From assembly GCF_001667505.1 (NCBI RefSeq), contig NZ_LZHZ01000032.1, positions 1-64,000 of the forward strand: a DNA stretch of 64,000 bases, given 5' to 3'. The notes under the pieces are model-generated. The model was not told the DNA's origin. It worked only from the letters and a program-made list of their open reading frames with translations, and made no database searches. How positions within the stretch are numbered: the stretch's first letter is position 1; every line of letters begins with the position of its first letter. Shown here one piece after another: positions 10,500 to 18,417 of this stretch. The DNA is from Mycobacterium sp. ACS1612 (GTDB lineage Bacteria; Actinomycetota; Actinomycetes; Mycobacteriales; Mycobacteriaceae). The position numbers and the translations under genes are program-made.

Positions 10500-11192
10500 A
10501 TGCGCATTCTCAGGGTGGCCGCGATTCTCGCGGCCGCTGTCCTGCCTGCCGTGCTCGGCGCCCCGCCGGTCGCGGCGCAGACCGCCTGCGCCGACATGAA
10601 CGGCACGGTGGGGCCTGACGGCGTCTGTACGGTGCACACGTCGAACGCCACCTACACGCTCGACATGACGTTTCCCAACGACTATCCCGATCAGCAAGCG
10701 CTGACGGCATATCTCACCCAGGCGCGCGACGGCTTCGTCAACGTCTCGGAGATGCCGGGGTCCTACAACCTGCCCTACGAACTCGACGCCAAGGGAACCG
10801 GATACCGCTCGGGTTCCCCGACGGCTGGAACGCAGAGCGTGGTGTTCACCATGTGGCAGAACGTCGGCGGTGTGCATCCGCAGACTTGGTACAAGTCCTT
10901 CAACTGGGACCTCGGCAAGAAGGCGCCGCTCACCTTCGACACGCTGTTCAAGCCGGACGCCAAGCCGCTGAACGTGATCTATCCGGCCGTCGAGCAGTAT
11001 CTGCAGAAGCAGCAGGGCCTGATCGACGGCATTCCCGCCAGCGTCGGACTCGATCCGGCCAAGTACCAGAACTTCGCGCTGACCGACGACGCGCTGCTGT
11101 TCTTCTTCGGCCAGGGCGAATTGTTCGCGGAGTCGGCCGGTCCCGTCGAGGCGTCGGTGCCGCGCGCGACGGTCGAGTCGCTGCTGGCGTAG
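10500..11192 (+). CDS. Exported protein similar to TB22.2 (Rv3036c), DUF3298-type
   Basis: 230 residues with a Sec signal peptide (MRILRVAAILAAAVLPAVLG, cleavage probably after PPVAAQ). The mature part has Tyr- and Asp-rich motifs (TYTLDMTFPNDYPDQQAL, TWYKSFNWDLGKKAPLTFDTLF, LTDDALLFFFGQGEL) typical of RsiV/DUF3298-like secreted mycobacterial proteins. The function is unknown; the family domain is thought to bind ligands outside the membrane. Two starts compete. The ATG at 10500 has GAGGA 8 nt upstream and gives a normal signal peptide. The ATG at 10455 would be leaderless behind TACCCT (10442-10447) and adds an Arg-rich head. The gene converges on the lipoprotein gene downstream. Confidence 0.8.
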   Translation: MRILRVAAILAAAVLPAVLGAPPVAAQTACADMNGTVGPDGVCTVHTSNATYTLDMTFPNDYPDQQALTAYLTQARDGFVNVSEMPGSYNLPYELDAKGTGYRSGSPTAGTQSVVFTMWQNVGGVHPQTWYKSFNWDLGKKAPLTFDTLFKPDAKPLNVIYPAVEQYLQKQQGLIDGIPASVGLDPAKYQNFALTDDALLFFFGQGELFAESAGPVEASVPRATVESLLA

Positions 11193-11199
11193 CGCCGAA

Positions 11200-12483
11200 T
11201 TAGGCGGGCACGAACCCGTACACCTGGCCGTCGCTGGTGGCGGTGACGACGCGGCGGTCGTGGTTGACGGACACGCCGACCGGCCAACCCGTTGCCTGGG
11301 GCAGGGGATAGGTGTTCACGGTGCGGCCGTCGGCGGGGTCGAAGACCACGAGCGCCTGGCCGCCGTCGCCGTCCTTGGCCACGGTGTAGGCGACCGCGCC
11401 GCCTGCCCGACTCGACGTGGTCAGCGGTGCGACGTCGTCGCGCGTCCACACCACCTCGCCCTTGTCGCCCCTGTCGCGGACCGCGATCAGCTTGGCACCG
11501 GGCCCGCCGCCCGCGATGATCAGCCCGTCGGGCGACACCGACGGCGGCGTCTGCGCCAGATAGCCAAGCGGCACAGACCATTTCGCCTTGCCGTCCGCGG
11601 CGTTGAGCGCCCACAGGTGTTGGTCGCGGCCGCTGACGTACACGGTCTTGCCGTCGGCGGACAGCACCGGGCTGGCGATCGGGCCCTGCCCCACCGCGTC
11701 GCTGGACCATTCGCGGCTCAGCGACGCCGGATCACCGGATCGGTAGCGAAGGCCGACCAGCACGGGCGCCGCGGCGTTCGGTTCCCACAGGTTGACGACG
11801 ATGATGCCGGTGTCCAGCGAAAAAGCGGGCGCCGCGGCGACCGGGCAGCCGCGGCGCGCCGGTTGGCAATCGGCCAGTCCGCGTGAGGAATCGGTCGGAT
11901 CCAGACCGGTCAGCAGGTCCAGCGTGCCGACGACCACGCCCTTGTGCGCGTCGAACACCAGCACCTGGCCCAGATGCGTCACCACCAGCAGCTGGCCTGG
12001 CGCGAGAATCCTTGCGGTGGTGGGCATTCCGATGACCGGCTGCCGCCACCGGATCCACTGCGTCGGCGGGAAGGACAGCATGGCGCCCGGCTGGCCGACG
12101 TAAACGTTGTCGAACCCGTCCAATAGAGGACTGGACATCCCACCGCCCGGCCACAGCCGGGTGCACCAGCGCTGCCTGCCCTTGTTGTCGGTCTCCCACA
12201 CCATCAACGAACACCCGGCAGGCGATTGCGCGTTGACGGCCAGGTAGCTGCCCGAGCCCAGCGCCACTTGCGCGCCCAGGGTGCCCTTGACCGAGCGGCG
12301 CCATTCCAGGCGCAGCCCCTCGGCGCCGGCGACCGGCGTGTAGCTGCTGTTGGCGGCGTTACCGAACTGCGCGGGCCAGCCGTCGGCGGCATGCGCTTCG
12401 ACCCAGGAATCGGTGGTCCCGCAACCGGCCAGTACGCCCGTGATCAGCGCCGTTGACGCCAGCACGATCAATCGCCGGAACAC
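11200..12483 (-). CDS. PQQ-like beta-propeller lipoprotein (Rv3035-like)
   Basis: 427 residues. The N-terminus is a lipoprotein signal ending in the lipobox LAGC, so the mature protein should be anchored in the outer leaflet of the plasma membrane. The body is a beta-propeller of the PQQ/outer-membrane-assembly BamB type. Repeated blades end in patterns such as GKTVYVSGRDQHLWALNAADGK and GQLLVVTHLGQVLVFDAHKG. No enzyme active site is recognisable; a scaffold or ligand-binding role is likelier. The GTG at 12483 follows GGAAGGA. As in M. tuberculosis (Rv3035 versus Rv3036c), it is convergent with the TB22.2-like gene. Confidence 0.82.
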   Translation of the reverse strand: MFRRLIVLASTALITGVLAGCGTTDSWVEAHAADGWPAQFGNAANSSYTPVAGAEGLRLEWRRSVKGTLGAQVALGSGSYLAVNAQSPAGCSLMVWETDNKGRQRWCTRLWPGGGMSSPLLDGFDNVYVGQPGAMLSFPPTQWIRWRQPVIGMPTTARILAPGQLLVVTHLGQVLVFDAHKGVVVGTLDLLTGLDPTDSSRGLADCQPARRGCPVAAAPAFSLDTGIIVVNLWEPNAAAPVLVGLRYRSGDPASLSREWSSDAVGQGPIASPVLSADGKTVYVSGRDQHLWALNAADGKAKWSVPLGYLAQTPPSVSPDGLIIAGGGPGAKLIAVRDRGDKGEVVWTRDDVAPLTTSSRAGGAVAYTVAKDGDGGQALVVFDPADGRTVNTYPLPQATGWPVGVSVNHDRRVVTATSDGQVYGFVPA

Positions 12484-12549
12484 TCGATCCTTCCCGTACC
12501 TATCGTTGAGTCCCCGTGAGGGTAACCGCTCGACCCGGGAGTGCTCGCG

Positions 12550-12563
12550 TAGGCTTTCCGGCC
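12550..12563 (+). promoter_or_regulatory. -10 element TAGGCT, probable leaderless promoter
   Basis: TAGGCT (12550-12555) is 8 nt before the ATG at 12564. This favours the ATG at 12564 over an upstream in-frame GTG at 12516. Confidence 0.5.
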
Positions 12564-13301
12564 ATGACGACGATGTGGGGCGCGCCGCTGCACAAGCGCT
12601 GGCGCGGGTCCCGGTTGCGTGACCCGCGTCAGGCCAAGTTCCTGACCATCGCTTCCCTGAAATGGGTGATCGCCAACAAGGCGTACACGCCGTGGTATCT
12701 GGTGCGCTACTGGCGGCTGCTGAAGTTCAAGCTGGCCAACCCGCACATCATCACCAGGGGCATGGTCTTCCTCGGCAAGGGCGTGGAGATCCAAGCGACG
12801 CCCGAGTTGTCGACGATGGAGATCGGCCGGTGGGTGCACATCGGCGACAAGAACACGATCCGCTGCCACGAGGGTTCGCTGCGATTCGGCGACAAGGTGG
12901 TGCTCGGCCGCGACAACGTCATCAACACCTACCTCGACATCGAGTTGGGTGATTCGGTGCTGATGGCCGACTGGGTCTACGTCTGCGACTTCGACCACAG
13001 GATGGACGACATCAACGTGCCGATCAAGGACCAGGGCATCGTCAAAGGCCCGGTGCGCATCGGGCCGGACACGTGGATCGCCACCAAGGTCACCATCCTG
13101 CGCAACACCACGATCGGCCGCGGCTGCGTGCTCGGTTCGCACGCGGTGGTCAAGGGCGACATCCCGGACTTCTCGATCGCGGTGGGCGCCCCCGCGAAGG
13201 TGGTCAAGAACCGCAAGCTGTCGTGGGAGACGTCGGCCGCCGAGCGCGCCGAGTTGGCTGCGGCGCTGGCCGACATCGAACGCAAGAAGGCCTCTCGCTG
13301 A
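12564..13301 (+). CDS. Hexapeptide-repeat acyl/acetyltransferase (Rv3034c-like)
   Basis: 245 residues. From about residue 75 the protein follows the left-handed beta-helix hexapeptide rhythm (IGRWVHIGDKNTIRC, LGRDNVINTYLDIELGDSV, IGPDTWIATKVTILRNTTIG). It closes with the usual SHAVVKGDIPDFSIAVGAPAKVVK, the signature of LacA/Maa/CysE-like O-acetyltransferases. The conserved catalytic His is probably that of FDHRMDD. The family transfers acetyl or other acyl groups from CoA to a sugar. Its place beside the MGLP genes (Rv3030-Rv3037c block) makes acylation of methylglucose polysaccharide a reasonable guess, not a proved role. Confidence 0.85.
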   Translation: MTTMWGAPLHKRWRGSRLRDPRQAKFLTIASLKWVIANKAYTPWYLVRYWRLLKFKLANPHIITRGMVFLGKGVEIQATPELSTMEIGRWVHIGDKNTIRCHEGSLRFGDKVVLGRDNVINTYLDIELGDSVLMADWVYVCDFDHRMDDINVPIKDQGIVKGPVRIGPDTWIATKVTILRNTTIGRGCVLGSHAVVKGDIPDFSIAVGAPAKVVKNRKLSWETSAAERAELAAALADIERKKASR

Positions 13302-13309
13302 CCCTTGTC

Positions 13310-13372
13310 GCCGAGTGACCGTGTTTGCACGGCGACACGCCGCGAATCTATGTGCAAACGCGGTCGCTCGGC
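13310..13372. repeat. Large palindromic repeat between convergent genes, possible bidirectional terminator
   Basis: The left arm (13310-13330) and right arm (13352-13372) are 21 nt each and complementary except at two positions that would be G-U pairs in RNA. The arms include CCGAGTGACCG and CGGTCGCTCGG. The 21-nt loop itself carries GGCG-ACA-CGCC. It sits exactly between the stops of the convergent acetyltransferase and ArsR genes. It looks like a dispersed mycobacterial palindromic element; only one copy is visible here. Confidence 0.65.
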
Positions 13373-13377
13373 GGACG

Positions 13378-14142
13378 CTAGGCGTCCCAGTCGATGCCGA
13401 ACGCGTCGGCCAGCGCGGTGCGGCCGTCGTCGGTGACCGTGAGCGCGCGTCCGCGCGGCACCCGCTTGACCCAGCCCGCATCGAGGAACCGGTCGAACAC
13501 CGCGCGGCCGAGGCCGCCGGACAGGTGATGGCGCTGCTCGGTCCAGTCGACGCAGTAACGCACGAGAGGCCGCTTGCCCGTTGGGATTTCGACTCCGATG
13601 CCGGTGAGGAACTCCCGGCCGGGATCGGTCAGCTCATACGTCAGATCGCGGCCGGGCTTGCTCAGCGCGTCGTGGCCGTCACGGTCGGGGTGGTAGCGCC
13701 CGTCGCCGCCGATCAGCGCCCCGCGATCCAGCAGACTGCCCATCACCGCGACGCCGAGGCGACCCGCGACGTGGTCGTAGCAGGTGCGAGCCGCGCGCAG
13801 GCGGGCGGCCCGGGTGCCGTCGCGCAGCGAGCGGACCGGCCGCGACGGCGCCAGCCGTGCCAGTCGCTCGAGCAGCGCGCCGACGTCGGGACCCGACAGC
13901 CGGTAGTAGCGGTGCCTGCCGTGCGTCTCCACGGTCAGCAGGCCTGCGACGGTCAGCTTGTGGAGATGGCTGCTGGCCGTCGGCCTACTGATGCCCGCCT
14001 CGTCGGCGAGCACGCTCGCAGGTAGCGCCCGACCGTCGTCGAGGGCGAGCAGCACCTTGCACCGGGCCGGGTCGGCCAGCAGCGAGGCCACGGCGGCGAT
14101 GTCGGCGTCGCCGGTGGCGGGAAGTTCGGCAGCCTCACGCAT
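13378..14142 (-). CDS. ArsR-type winged-helix transcriptional regulator
   Basis: 254 residues. The first 100 or so form an ArsR-like winged helix: LADPARCKVLLALDDGRALPASVLADEA, then the recognition helix in ISRPTASSHLHKL and the wing GRHRYYRL. The remaining 150 residues are a C-terminal extension, with Cys residues in RTCYDHVAGRLG and VRYCVDW, that could sense a ligand. It overlaps the end of the upstream MFS gene by 8 bp and is transcribed after it, so it is probably the repressor of that exporter. A perfect palindrome over the promoter of the pair (15505-15521) is the likely binding site. Confidence 0.82.
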   Translation of the reverse strand: MREAAELPATGDADIAAVASLLADPARCKVLLALDDGRALPASVLADEAGISRPTASSHLHKLTVAGLLTVETHGRHRYYRLSGPDVGALLERLARLAPSRPVRSLRDGTRAARLRAARTCYDHVAGRLGVAVMGSLLDRGALIGGDGRYHPDRDGHDALSKPGRDLTYELTDPGREFLTGIGVEIPTGKRPLVRYCVDWTEQRHHLSGGLGRAVFDRFLDAGWVKRVPRGRALTVTDDGRTALADAFGIDWDA

Positions 14143-15502
14143 GGCTGAACTCCTTCTGTGTCGGTGTTTCGGCCCGCGCCCAGCGCAGCGCCACCGCGGC
14201 TCCGATCAGCTGCACCGCGCCGCCGATCGCGACCGCTGCCTGCGCGCCGACGGCCGCCATGGCGCTACCCAACACCGCGACACCGACAGTGATACCCACC
14301 AGGCGCGCGAGGTTCACCACGCCGGAGGCCAGCCCGGTCCGCTGCAGCGGCACCGCCGCCATCGCCAGCCCGACCGCAGGGCCGGTGGTCAGCGCCAGGC
14401 CCACGCCGGCCAGCACGAACGACAGTTCGATCAGCCACACGTCGGCGTGCGGCCCCACCGCGGCGTACACCGCCAACCCCGACGCCATGCAGGCCAGCCC
14501 GCCTGCGATCGGCAATCGCGGCCCGATGCGGTGCGCAAGCGCGTTGACGGCCGGTATGAACACCAGGTAGGCGACCGGAAGCGGCACGAACCACAACGAG
14601 GTCGCCAACGCGCTGGCACCCCGTTGTTGTTGGAACGCAAAGCTATTGACCAACAGCAGGCCGTAGACGCCGAAGGTCATGGTGAACGTGGCGATCAGCG
14701 CGGCGACGAGCCTGCTGCTGCGGAACAGGTCCAGCGGCAGCAACGGGTCGTCGCCCCGGCGCTGGCTTGCGATGAACGCGGCGATGCCTGCGACGGCGAC
14801 GACGGCCAGTGCGACGGTCCACGTGGGCGTCATCGTCCGGCCTTCGACCAGCACGATCGTCAGCGCGCCGAGACCGAGCATCGCCAGCGTCTGTCCGGGG
14901 ACGTCGAATCGCGCTGCGTCCGGATCGCGCGATTCGGGTAGGTGGCGGTACGTCATGAGCAGTGCGGCGACGCCGACGGGCGCGTTCAGCCAGAAGATGT
15001 AACGCCAACCGAGGCTGTCGGTCAGCAGGCCGCCGAGGACGGGACCGACGGCGCTGCTCAACGCGGCGGCCATCGCCCATGCCGCGGTCGCGCGTGCGCG
15101 TTCGACGGGGTCGGGGAACGCGGCGGCGGCGATCGCCAGGCCCTGCGGCAGCATCACCGCCGCGCCGACGCCCTGGACGGCGCGGGCCGCCAACAGCAGC
15201 GGCAGAGACGGTGCGAGCGCGCACACCAACGACGCGGCGATGAACGTCGTCAATCCGATCCGCAGCAGCGCGCGTCGGCCGAACTTGTCGCCAAGCGATC
15301 CGGCGGTCAACAGAACCGCAGCGAAGGTGACGTTGTACGCGTCGACGGTCCACTGCGCTCCGGAGATGCCGCCGCCGAGATCGTCGCGGACGGCGGGCAG
15401 AGCGAGGTTGACCGCGTTGGCGTCGATCAGGCCGACGAAAAGTCCGAGGTAGGCGGCGATCAGGGTCAACGCGCTGTCGAGGTTGAACCTTGTCGTGTGC
15501 AT
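14135..15502 (-). CDS. MFS drug exporter, DHA2 (EmrB/QacA) type
   Basis: 455 residues with about 14 hydrophobic segments. Motif A is in GSLGDKFGRRALLRIG, the DHA2 helix-1 motif in LIDANAVNLALPAV, and motif C in AWAMAAALSSAVGPVLGGLL. Proton-driven export of toxic organic compounds is the usual role. The ATG at 15502 sits 6 nt after a TAGCGT element on the minus strand, suggesting a leaderless transcript. It is the first gene of a two-gene unit with an ArsR-type regulator. This pair replaces Rv3033 of the M. tuberculosis order, so it appears to be a local insertion. Confidence 0.88.
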   Translation of the reverse strand: MHTTRFNLDSALTLIAAYLGLFVGLIDANAVNLALPAVRDDLGGGISGAQWTVDAYNVTFAAVLLTAGSLGDKFGRRALLRIGLTTFIAASLVCALAPSLPLLLAARAVQGVGAAVMLPQGLAIAAAAFPDPVERARATAAWAMAAALSSAVGPVLGGLLTDSLGWRYIFWLNAPVGVAALLMTYRHLPESRDPDAARFDVPGQTLAMLGLGALTIVLVEGRTMTPTWTVALAVVAVAGIAAFIASQRRGDDPLLPLDLFRSSRLVAALIATFTMTFGVYGLLLVNSFAFQQQRGASALATSLWFVPLPVAYLVFIPAVNALAHRIGPRLPIAGGLACMASGLAVYAAVGPHADVWLIELSFVLAGVGLALTTGPAVGLAMAAVPLQRTGLASGVVNLARLVGITVGVAVLGSAMAAVGAQAAVAIGGAVQLIGAAVALRWARAETPTQKEFSHA

Positions 15503-15504
15503 AT

Positions 15505-15521
15505 CCGCACGCTAGGTGCGG
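15505..15521. promoter_or_regulatory. Palindromic operator over the -10 of the MFS-ArsR unit
   Basis: CCGCAC-GCTAG-GTGCGG is a perfect 6-bp inverted repeat. On the minus strand TAGCGT (15514-15509) inside it is the likely -10, 6 nt before the start codon. A repressor here would block the polymerase directly. Confidence 0.6.
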
Positions 15522-15545
15522 AATGATTCGATACCCGTCGAACTG

Positions 15546-16787
15546 TCAGCGGTTGGGCAGCGGACGCTCGACGATGATGCGTCGCCGGTGCGGTTCGCGT
15601 TCACGGCGTTTGGCGGCGAGGTAGACCTGGGCGGTTTCGTCGGCGACGGTGTGCCAGTCGAAGTCGTTGCTGAGCCGTTCGCGGGCGGCAATCGCCATGC
15701 GCTGCGCGGCTTCTGGATCGTCGAGCACCGCCCGCACGGCCTTGGCCAGGCCAGCGACGTCCCGTGGCGCGAACGACACGCCAGTCTGCCCGTTGACCAC
15801 CGCCTCGCCGAGTCCGCCGACGTTGGAGGTGATCAGCGGGATGCCGGTGGCGGCGGCCTCCAGCGCGGCGATGCCGAAGGGTTCGTAGTGACTGGGCAGC
15901 ACACACGCGTCGGCGGTGTGCAGCAGCTGCACCAGCCCGTCGTGGTCGAGCCTGCCGACGAACGTTGTCGCCTTGGCCACCTTGTGTTTTCGCGTCTGCT
16001 CTACCAGCCAGGCCAGCTGCGTGCCGTCGCCGGCGATGGTCAACGTGGTGCCGGGGTGGCTGCGCCTGATCCGGGGCAGCGCGGCGATCGCGTCGTGAAT
16101 GCCCTTCTCGTACTCGAGTCGACCCAGATACATCAGATGCGCTGGCCCGCTTCGGGGTTGGCGACGCGCGAACGGCCACAGCGCGGCATCGATTCCGTTG
16201 CGGATCACCCGGGTTTCGACCAATCCCGGACCGAAGAGTTCGGTGATCTCGTCGCTCATCGACGCCGAACACGTGATCAGCGAATCGGATTCGTGCACAA
16301 GCCACGATTCGACGGCATGCACCTGGCGGCTGATCGGACCCGACACCCAGCCCGAATGCCTGCCCGCCTCGGTCGCGTGAATCGTGGAAACCAGTGGTAC
16401 GTCGAAGTATTCGGCGAGCGTGATGGCCGGGTGAGCGACCAGCCAGTCGTGGGCGTGTACGACGTCGGGGCGCCACGGCCGCTTGCGGCTGTCATGGATG
16501 ACCAGGCCGGCGCGGACCAGCGAATGCCCCATGGCCAGCGTCCACGCCATCATGTCGGTGCCGAAGTCGAACTCGTGCGGATCCTGCGCGGCCGCGATAA
16601 CCCGTACGCCCTCGGCGATTTCGTCGGTCGACGGGTGGGTGCTCGGGTCGGTGCCGGTGGGTCGACGGCTGAGCACCACCACCTCGTGGCCCGCCGCGGC
16701 GAGCGCTGTCGCCAAATTGTGGACATGTCGACCGAGCCCACCGACCACCACGGGCGGGTACTCCCACGACACCATCAGAACTCTCAT
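15546..16787 (-). CDS. GT4 glycosyltransferase, alpha-1,4-glucosyltransferase of MGLP synthesis (Rv3032-like)
   Basis: 413 residues, nearly identical in length to Rv3032 (414 aa). The N-terminal Rossmann domain opens with VLMVSWEYPPVVVGGLGRHV, the glycogen-synthase-like sugar-acceptor loop. The C-terminal GT-B half carries the donor-site motif SHYEPFGIAALEAAATGIPLI with the paired Glu (EPFGIAALE) typical of retaining GT4 enzymes. Rv3032 elongates the glucan of 6-O-methylglucose lipopolysaccharide, a cytosolic polysaccharide that binds fatty acyl chains. The ATG at 16787 was chosen because it gives MRVLMVSWEYPP, the family start. The adjacent GH57 and methyltransferase genes (16804-19229) form the same pathway block. 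Confidence 0.92.
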   Translation of the reverse strand: MRVLMVSWEYPPVVVGGLGRHVHNLATALAAAGHEVVVLSRRPTGTDPSTHPSTDEIAEGVRVIAAAQDPHEFDFGTDMMAWTLAMGHSLVRAGLVIHDSRKRPWRPDVVHAHDWLVAHPAITLAEYFDVPLVSTIHATEAGRHSGWVSGPISRQVHAVESWLVHESDSLITCSASMSDEITELFGPGLVETRVIRNGIDAALWPFARRQPRSGPAHLMYLGRLEYEKGIHDAIAALPRIRRSHPGTTLTIAGDGTQLAWLVEQTRKHKVAKATTFVGRLDHDGLVQLLHTADACVLPSHYEPFGIAALEAAATGIPLITSNVGGLGEAVVNGQTGVSFAPRDVAGLAKAVRAVLDDPEAAQRMAIAARERLSNDFDWHTVADETAQVYLAAKRREREPHRRRIIVERPLPNR

Positions 16788-16803
16788 GCGCGGCTCGCGG
16801 GGG

Positions 16804-18417
16804 TCATCGGGGTAACCGCCTGGCGTCGAGGGCGCCGAACAACCCGTCGGCGCGGTTCCAGCCGTCGGCAAGACGCCGGGCATGCTCGCTGCGGCCTGAC
16901 GCCAACGCGTCGGCAATCTCGCGGGTCGCGTGCGCGTGCAGGTGCGCCCGGTAGCGGGCGTAGTCGGCGGCCGAGTCCTTGCTCACCATGAACGGCCAGT
17001 CGCTGGACACCGTCAGCAACGTTTCACGGAGAATCTGATCGGCGACGAAATTGCGGGCGGGCGGGGTGTCGGTCTCGCCGAGCGCCTTGTCGACGGTGGT
17101 CAACGCGGTGTCGACGACCTCACCGTTCAACTGCACCAGATCAGCGACCTGCTCGCCCGACCACACCTGCCAGTCCTTACCGGAACCCCAAGAGCTGGGG
17201 GGCAATTCGACCGGTGCACCGACGAAGCCGTCGGCGACGGCGTCGGACAGCGTGCCCACGCGGACCCCGGCCGCGGGCAATGCGCGCAGCACCCGCTCCA
17301 ACCAGAGCGGGCCCTCGTACCACCAGTGCCCGAAGAGTTCGGTGTCGAACGCCGCCACCACATGCGCGGGTCTGCCGATCCGCTCCGATTCGCTGATCAG
17401 CCGGTCGCGCACCAACGTGACGAAGTCGGCGACGTGTGCGTCGACGGCGTGGTCGGCCCGGCCGGGGTCATACGGCGCCTTGGCACCCGACGGGACGTTG
17501 CGGCCGGTGACGCGGGCGGGCTTGAGCCCGGTGACGTGGTCGTAGGTGTGGAAGTCGCGATACGCGGCGTGGCCGGGATAGCCGGACTTCGGCGACCAGA
17601 CCCGGTAGCTGACCTGCAGGTCGCGGCCGAACGCCACGACATCCGATTCGCCGACCGGGCGGCCCAGCGCGGTGTCGCCGTGCAGCGACGGCCCGTCGAC
17701 CATGAAGTGGTCGACACCCGCTGCGGCGTAATCGGTTTCCATACCGGGCGCGTACGCGCACTCCGGTGCCCAGATGCCCTTGGGCGTGTGCGCGAAGCGC
17801 TGACCGGCGTCGGCCAGGCCCTCGCGCAACGCGAACTCGCGCAACCGCGGATTCAGCAACGGCTGGAACGGGTGCGACAGCGGGCCGCCGAGCAACTCGA
17901 TGGTGCCGGCGTCGATCAGCGAACGCAGCAGCGGGCTGCCGCCGTGCAGCCACAGCGTGGCGAATTCGTCGAGTTCGCGTTCCGCCTCGGCGTGCTCGCG
18001 AATGCCGAACGTGCGCAACGGTTCACGCAGCGTCATGGCCTCCAACGCACGCAACCGCCAGTTCGCGAGCCAGTGATGCATGCCGGACAGGCAGTACGGG
18101 TCGTCGAGTTGCGCGGTGACCACCGGCGTCATCCCCAGCGTCACCAGGTGTCGGCGGTCTTCGTCGGCGAGCGTGCGCAGCACTCGCATCAACGGCAGGT
18201 AGGCCGCCGACCACGACTGGTAGAGCCACTCCTCGCCGACCGGCCAGCGGCCGTGGTGCGCCAGCCACGGTAGATGGGTGTGCAGGACGAGGGTGAACAA
18301 GCCCGGAGCCGGAGGGCCGGCGACATCGGACCCCGGAGCCGGAGGGCCGGCGACATCGGACCCCGGAGCCGGAGGGCCGGCGACATCGGACCGGGGAGCC
18401 CGCTCGGAAGTCGTCAC
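16804..18417 (-). CDS. GH57 glycoside hydrolase / glucan branching enzyme (Rv3031-like) with repeated N-terminus
   Basis: 537 residues. The GH57 barrel begins at LFTLVLHTHLPWLAHHGRWP. The catalytic nucleophile Glu is in GIWAPECAY and the acid/base Asp in AAFDTELFGHWWYEG, followed by the C-terminal helical domain. GH57 branching enzymes move short alpha-1,4 chains into alpha-1,6 links; Rv3031 is proposed to do this in MGLP synthesis. The GTG at 18417 overlaps the methyltransferase stop by 4 bp. Unusual: residues about 9-38 are three exact copies of the ten-residue unit SDVAGPPAPG, encoded by a 30-bp tandem repeat that precedes the conserved start of the domain. Confidence 0.9.
   Translation of the reverse strand: MTTSERAPRSDVAGPPAPGSDVAGPPAPGSDVAGPPAPGLFTLVLHTHLPWLAHHGRWPVGEEWLYQSWSAAYLPLMRVLRTLADEDRRHLVTLGMTPVVTAQLDDPYCLSGMHHWLANWRLRALEAMTLREPLRTFGIREHAEAERELDEFATLWLHGGSPLLRSLIDAGTIELLGGPLSHPFQPLLNPRLREFALREGLADAGQRFAHTPKGIWAPECAYAPGMETDYAAAGVDHFMVDGPSLHGDTALGRPVGESDVVAFGRDLQVSYRVWSPKSGYPGHAAYRDFHTYDHVTGLKPARVTGRNVPSGAKAPYDPGRADHAVDAHVADFVTLVRDRLISESERIGRPAHVVAAFDTELFGHWWYEGPLWLERVLRALPAAGVRVGTLSDAVADGFVGAPVELPPSSWGSGKDWQVWSGEQVADLVQLNGEVVDTALTTVDKALGETDTPPARNFVADQILRETLLTVSSDWPFMVSKDSAADYARYRAHLHAHATREIADALASGRSEHARRLADGWNRADGLFGALDARRLPR
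18301..18390. repeat. Three exact 30-bp tandem repeats inside the GH57 gene
   Basis: Three consecutive units (core GGAGCCGGAGGGCCGGCGAC, then ATCGGACCCC) differ only at the outermost bases. Unit length is a multiple of three, so copy-number change keeps the frame and lengthens the SDVAGPPAPG linker. Replication slippage is the likely origin. Confidence 0.9.

Noticed and set aside
18301..18390. CRISPR-like repeat array
   Set aside because: The 30-bp units are directly adjacent without spacers and are in frame in the GH57 gene.
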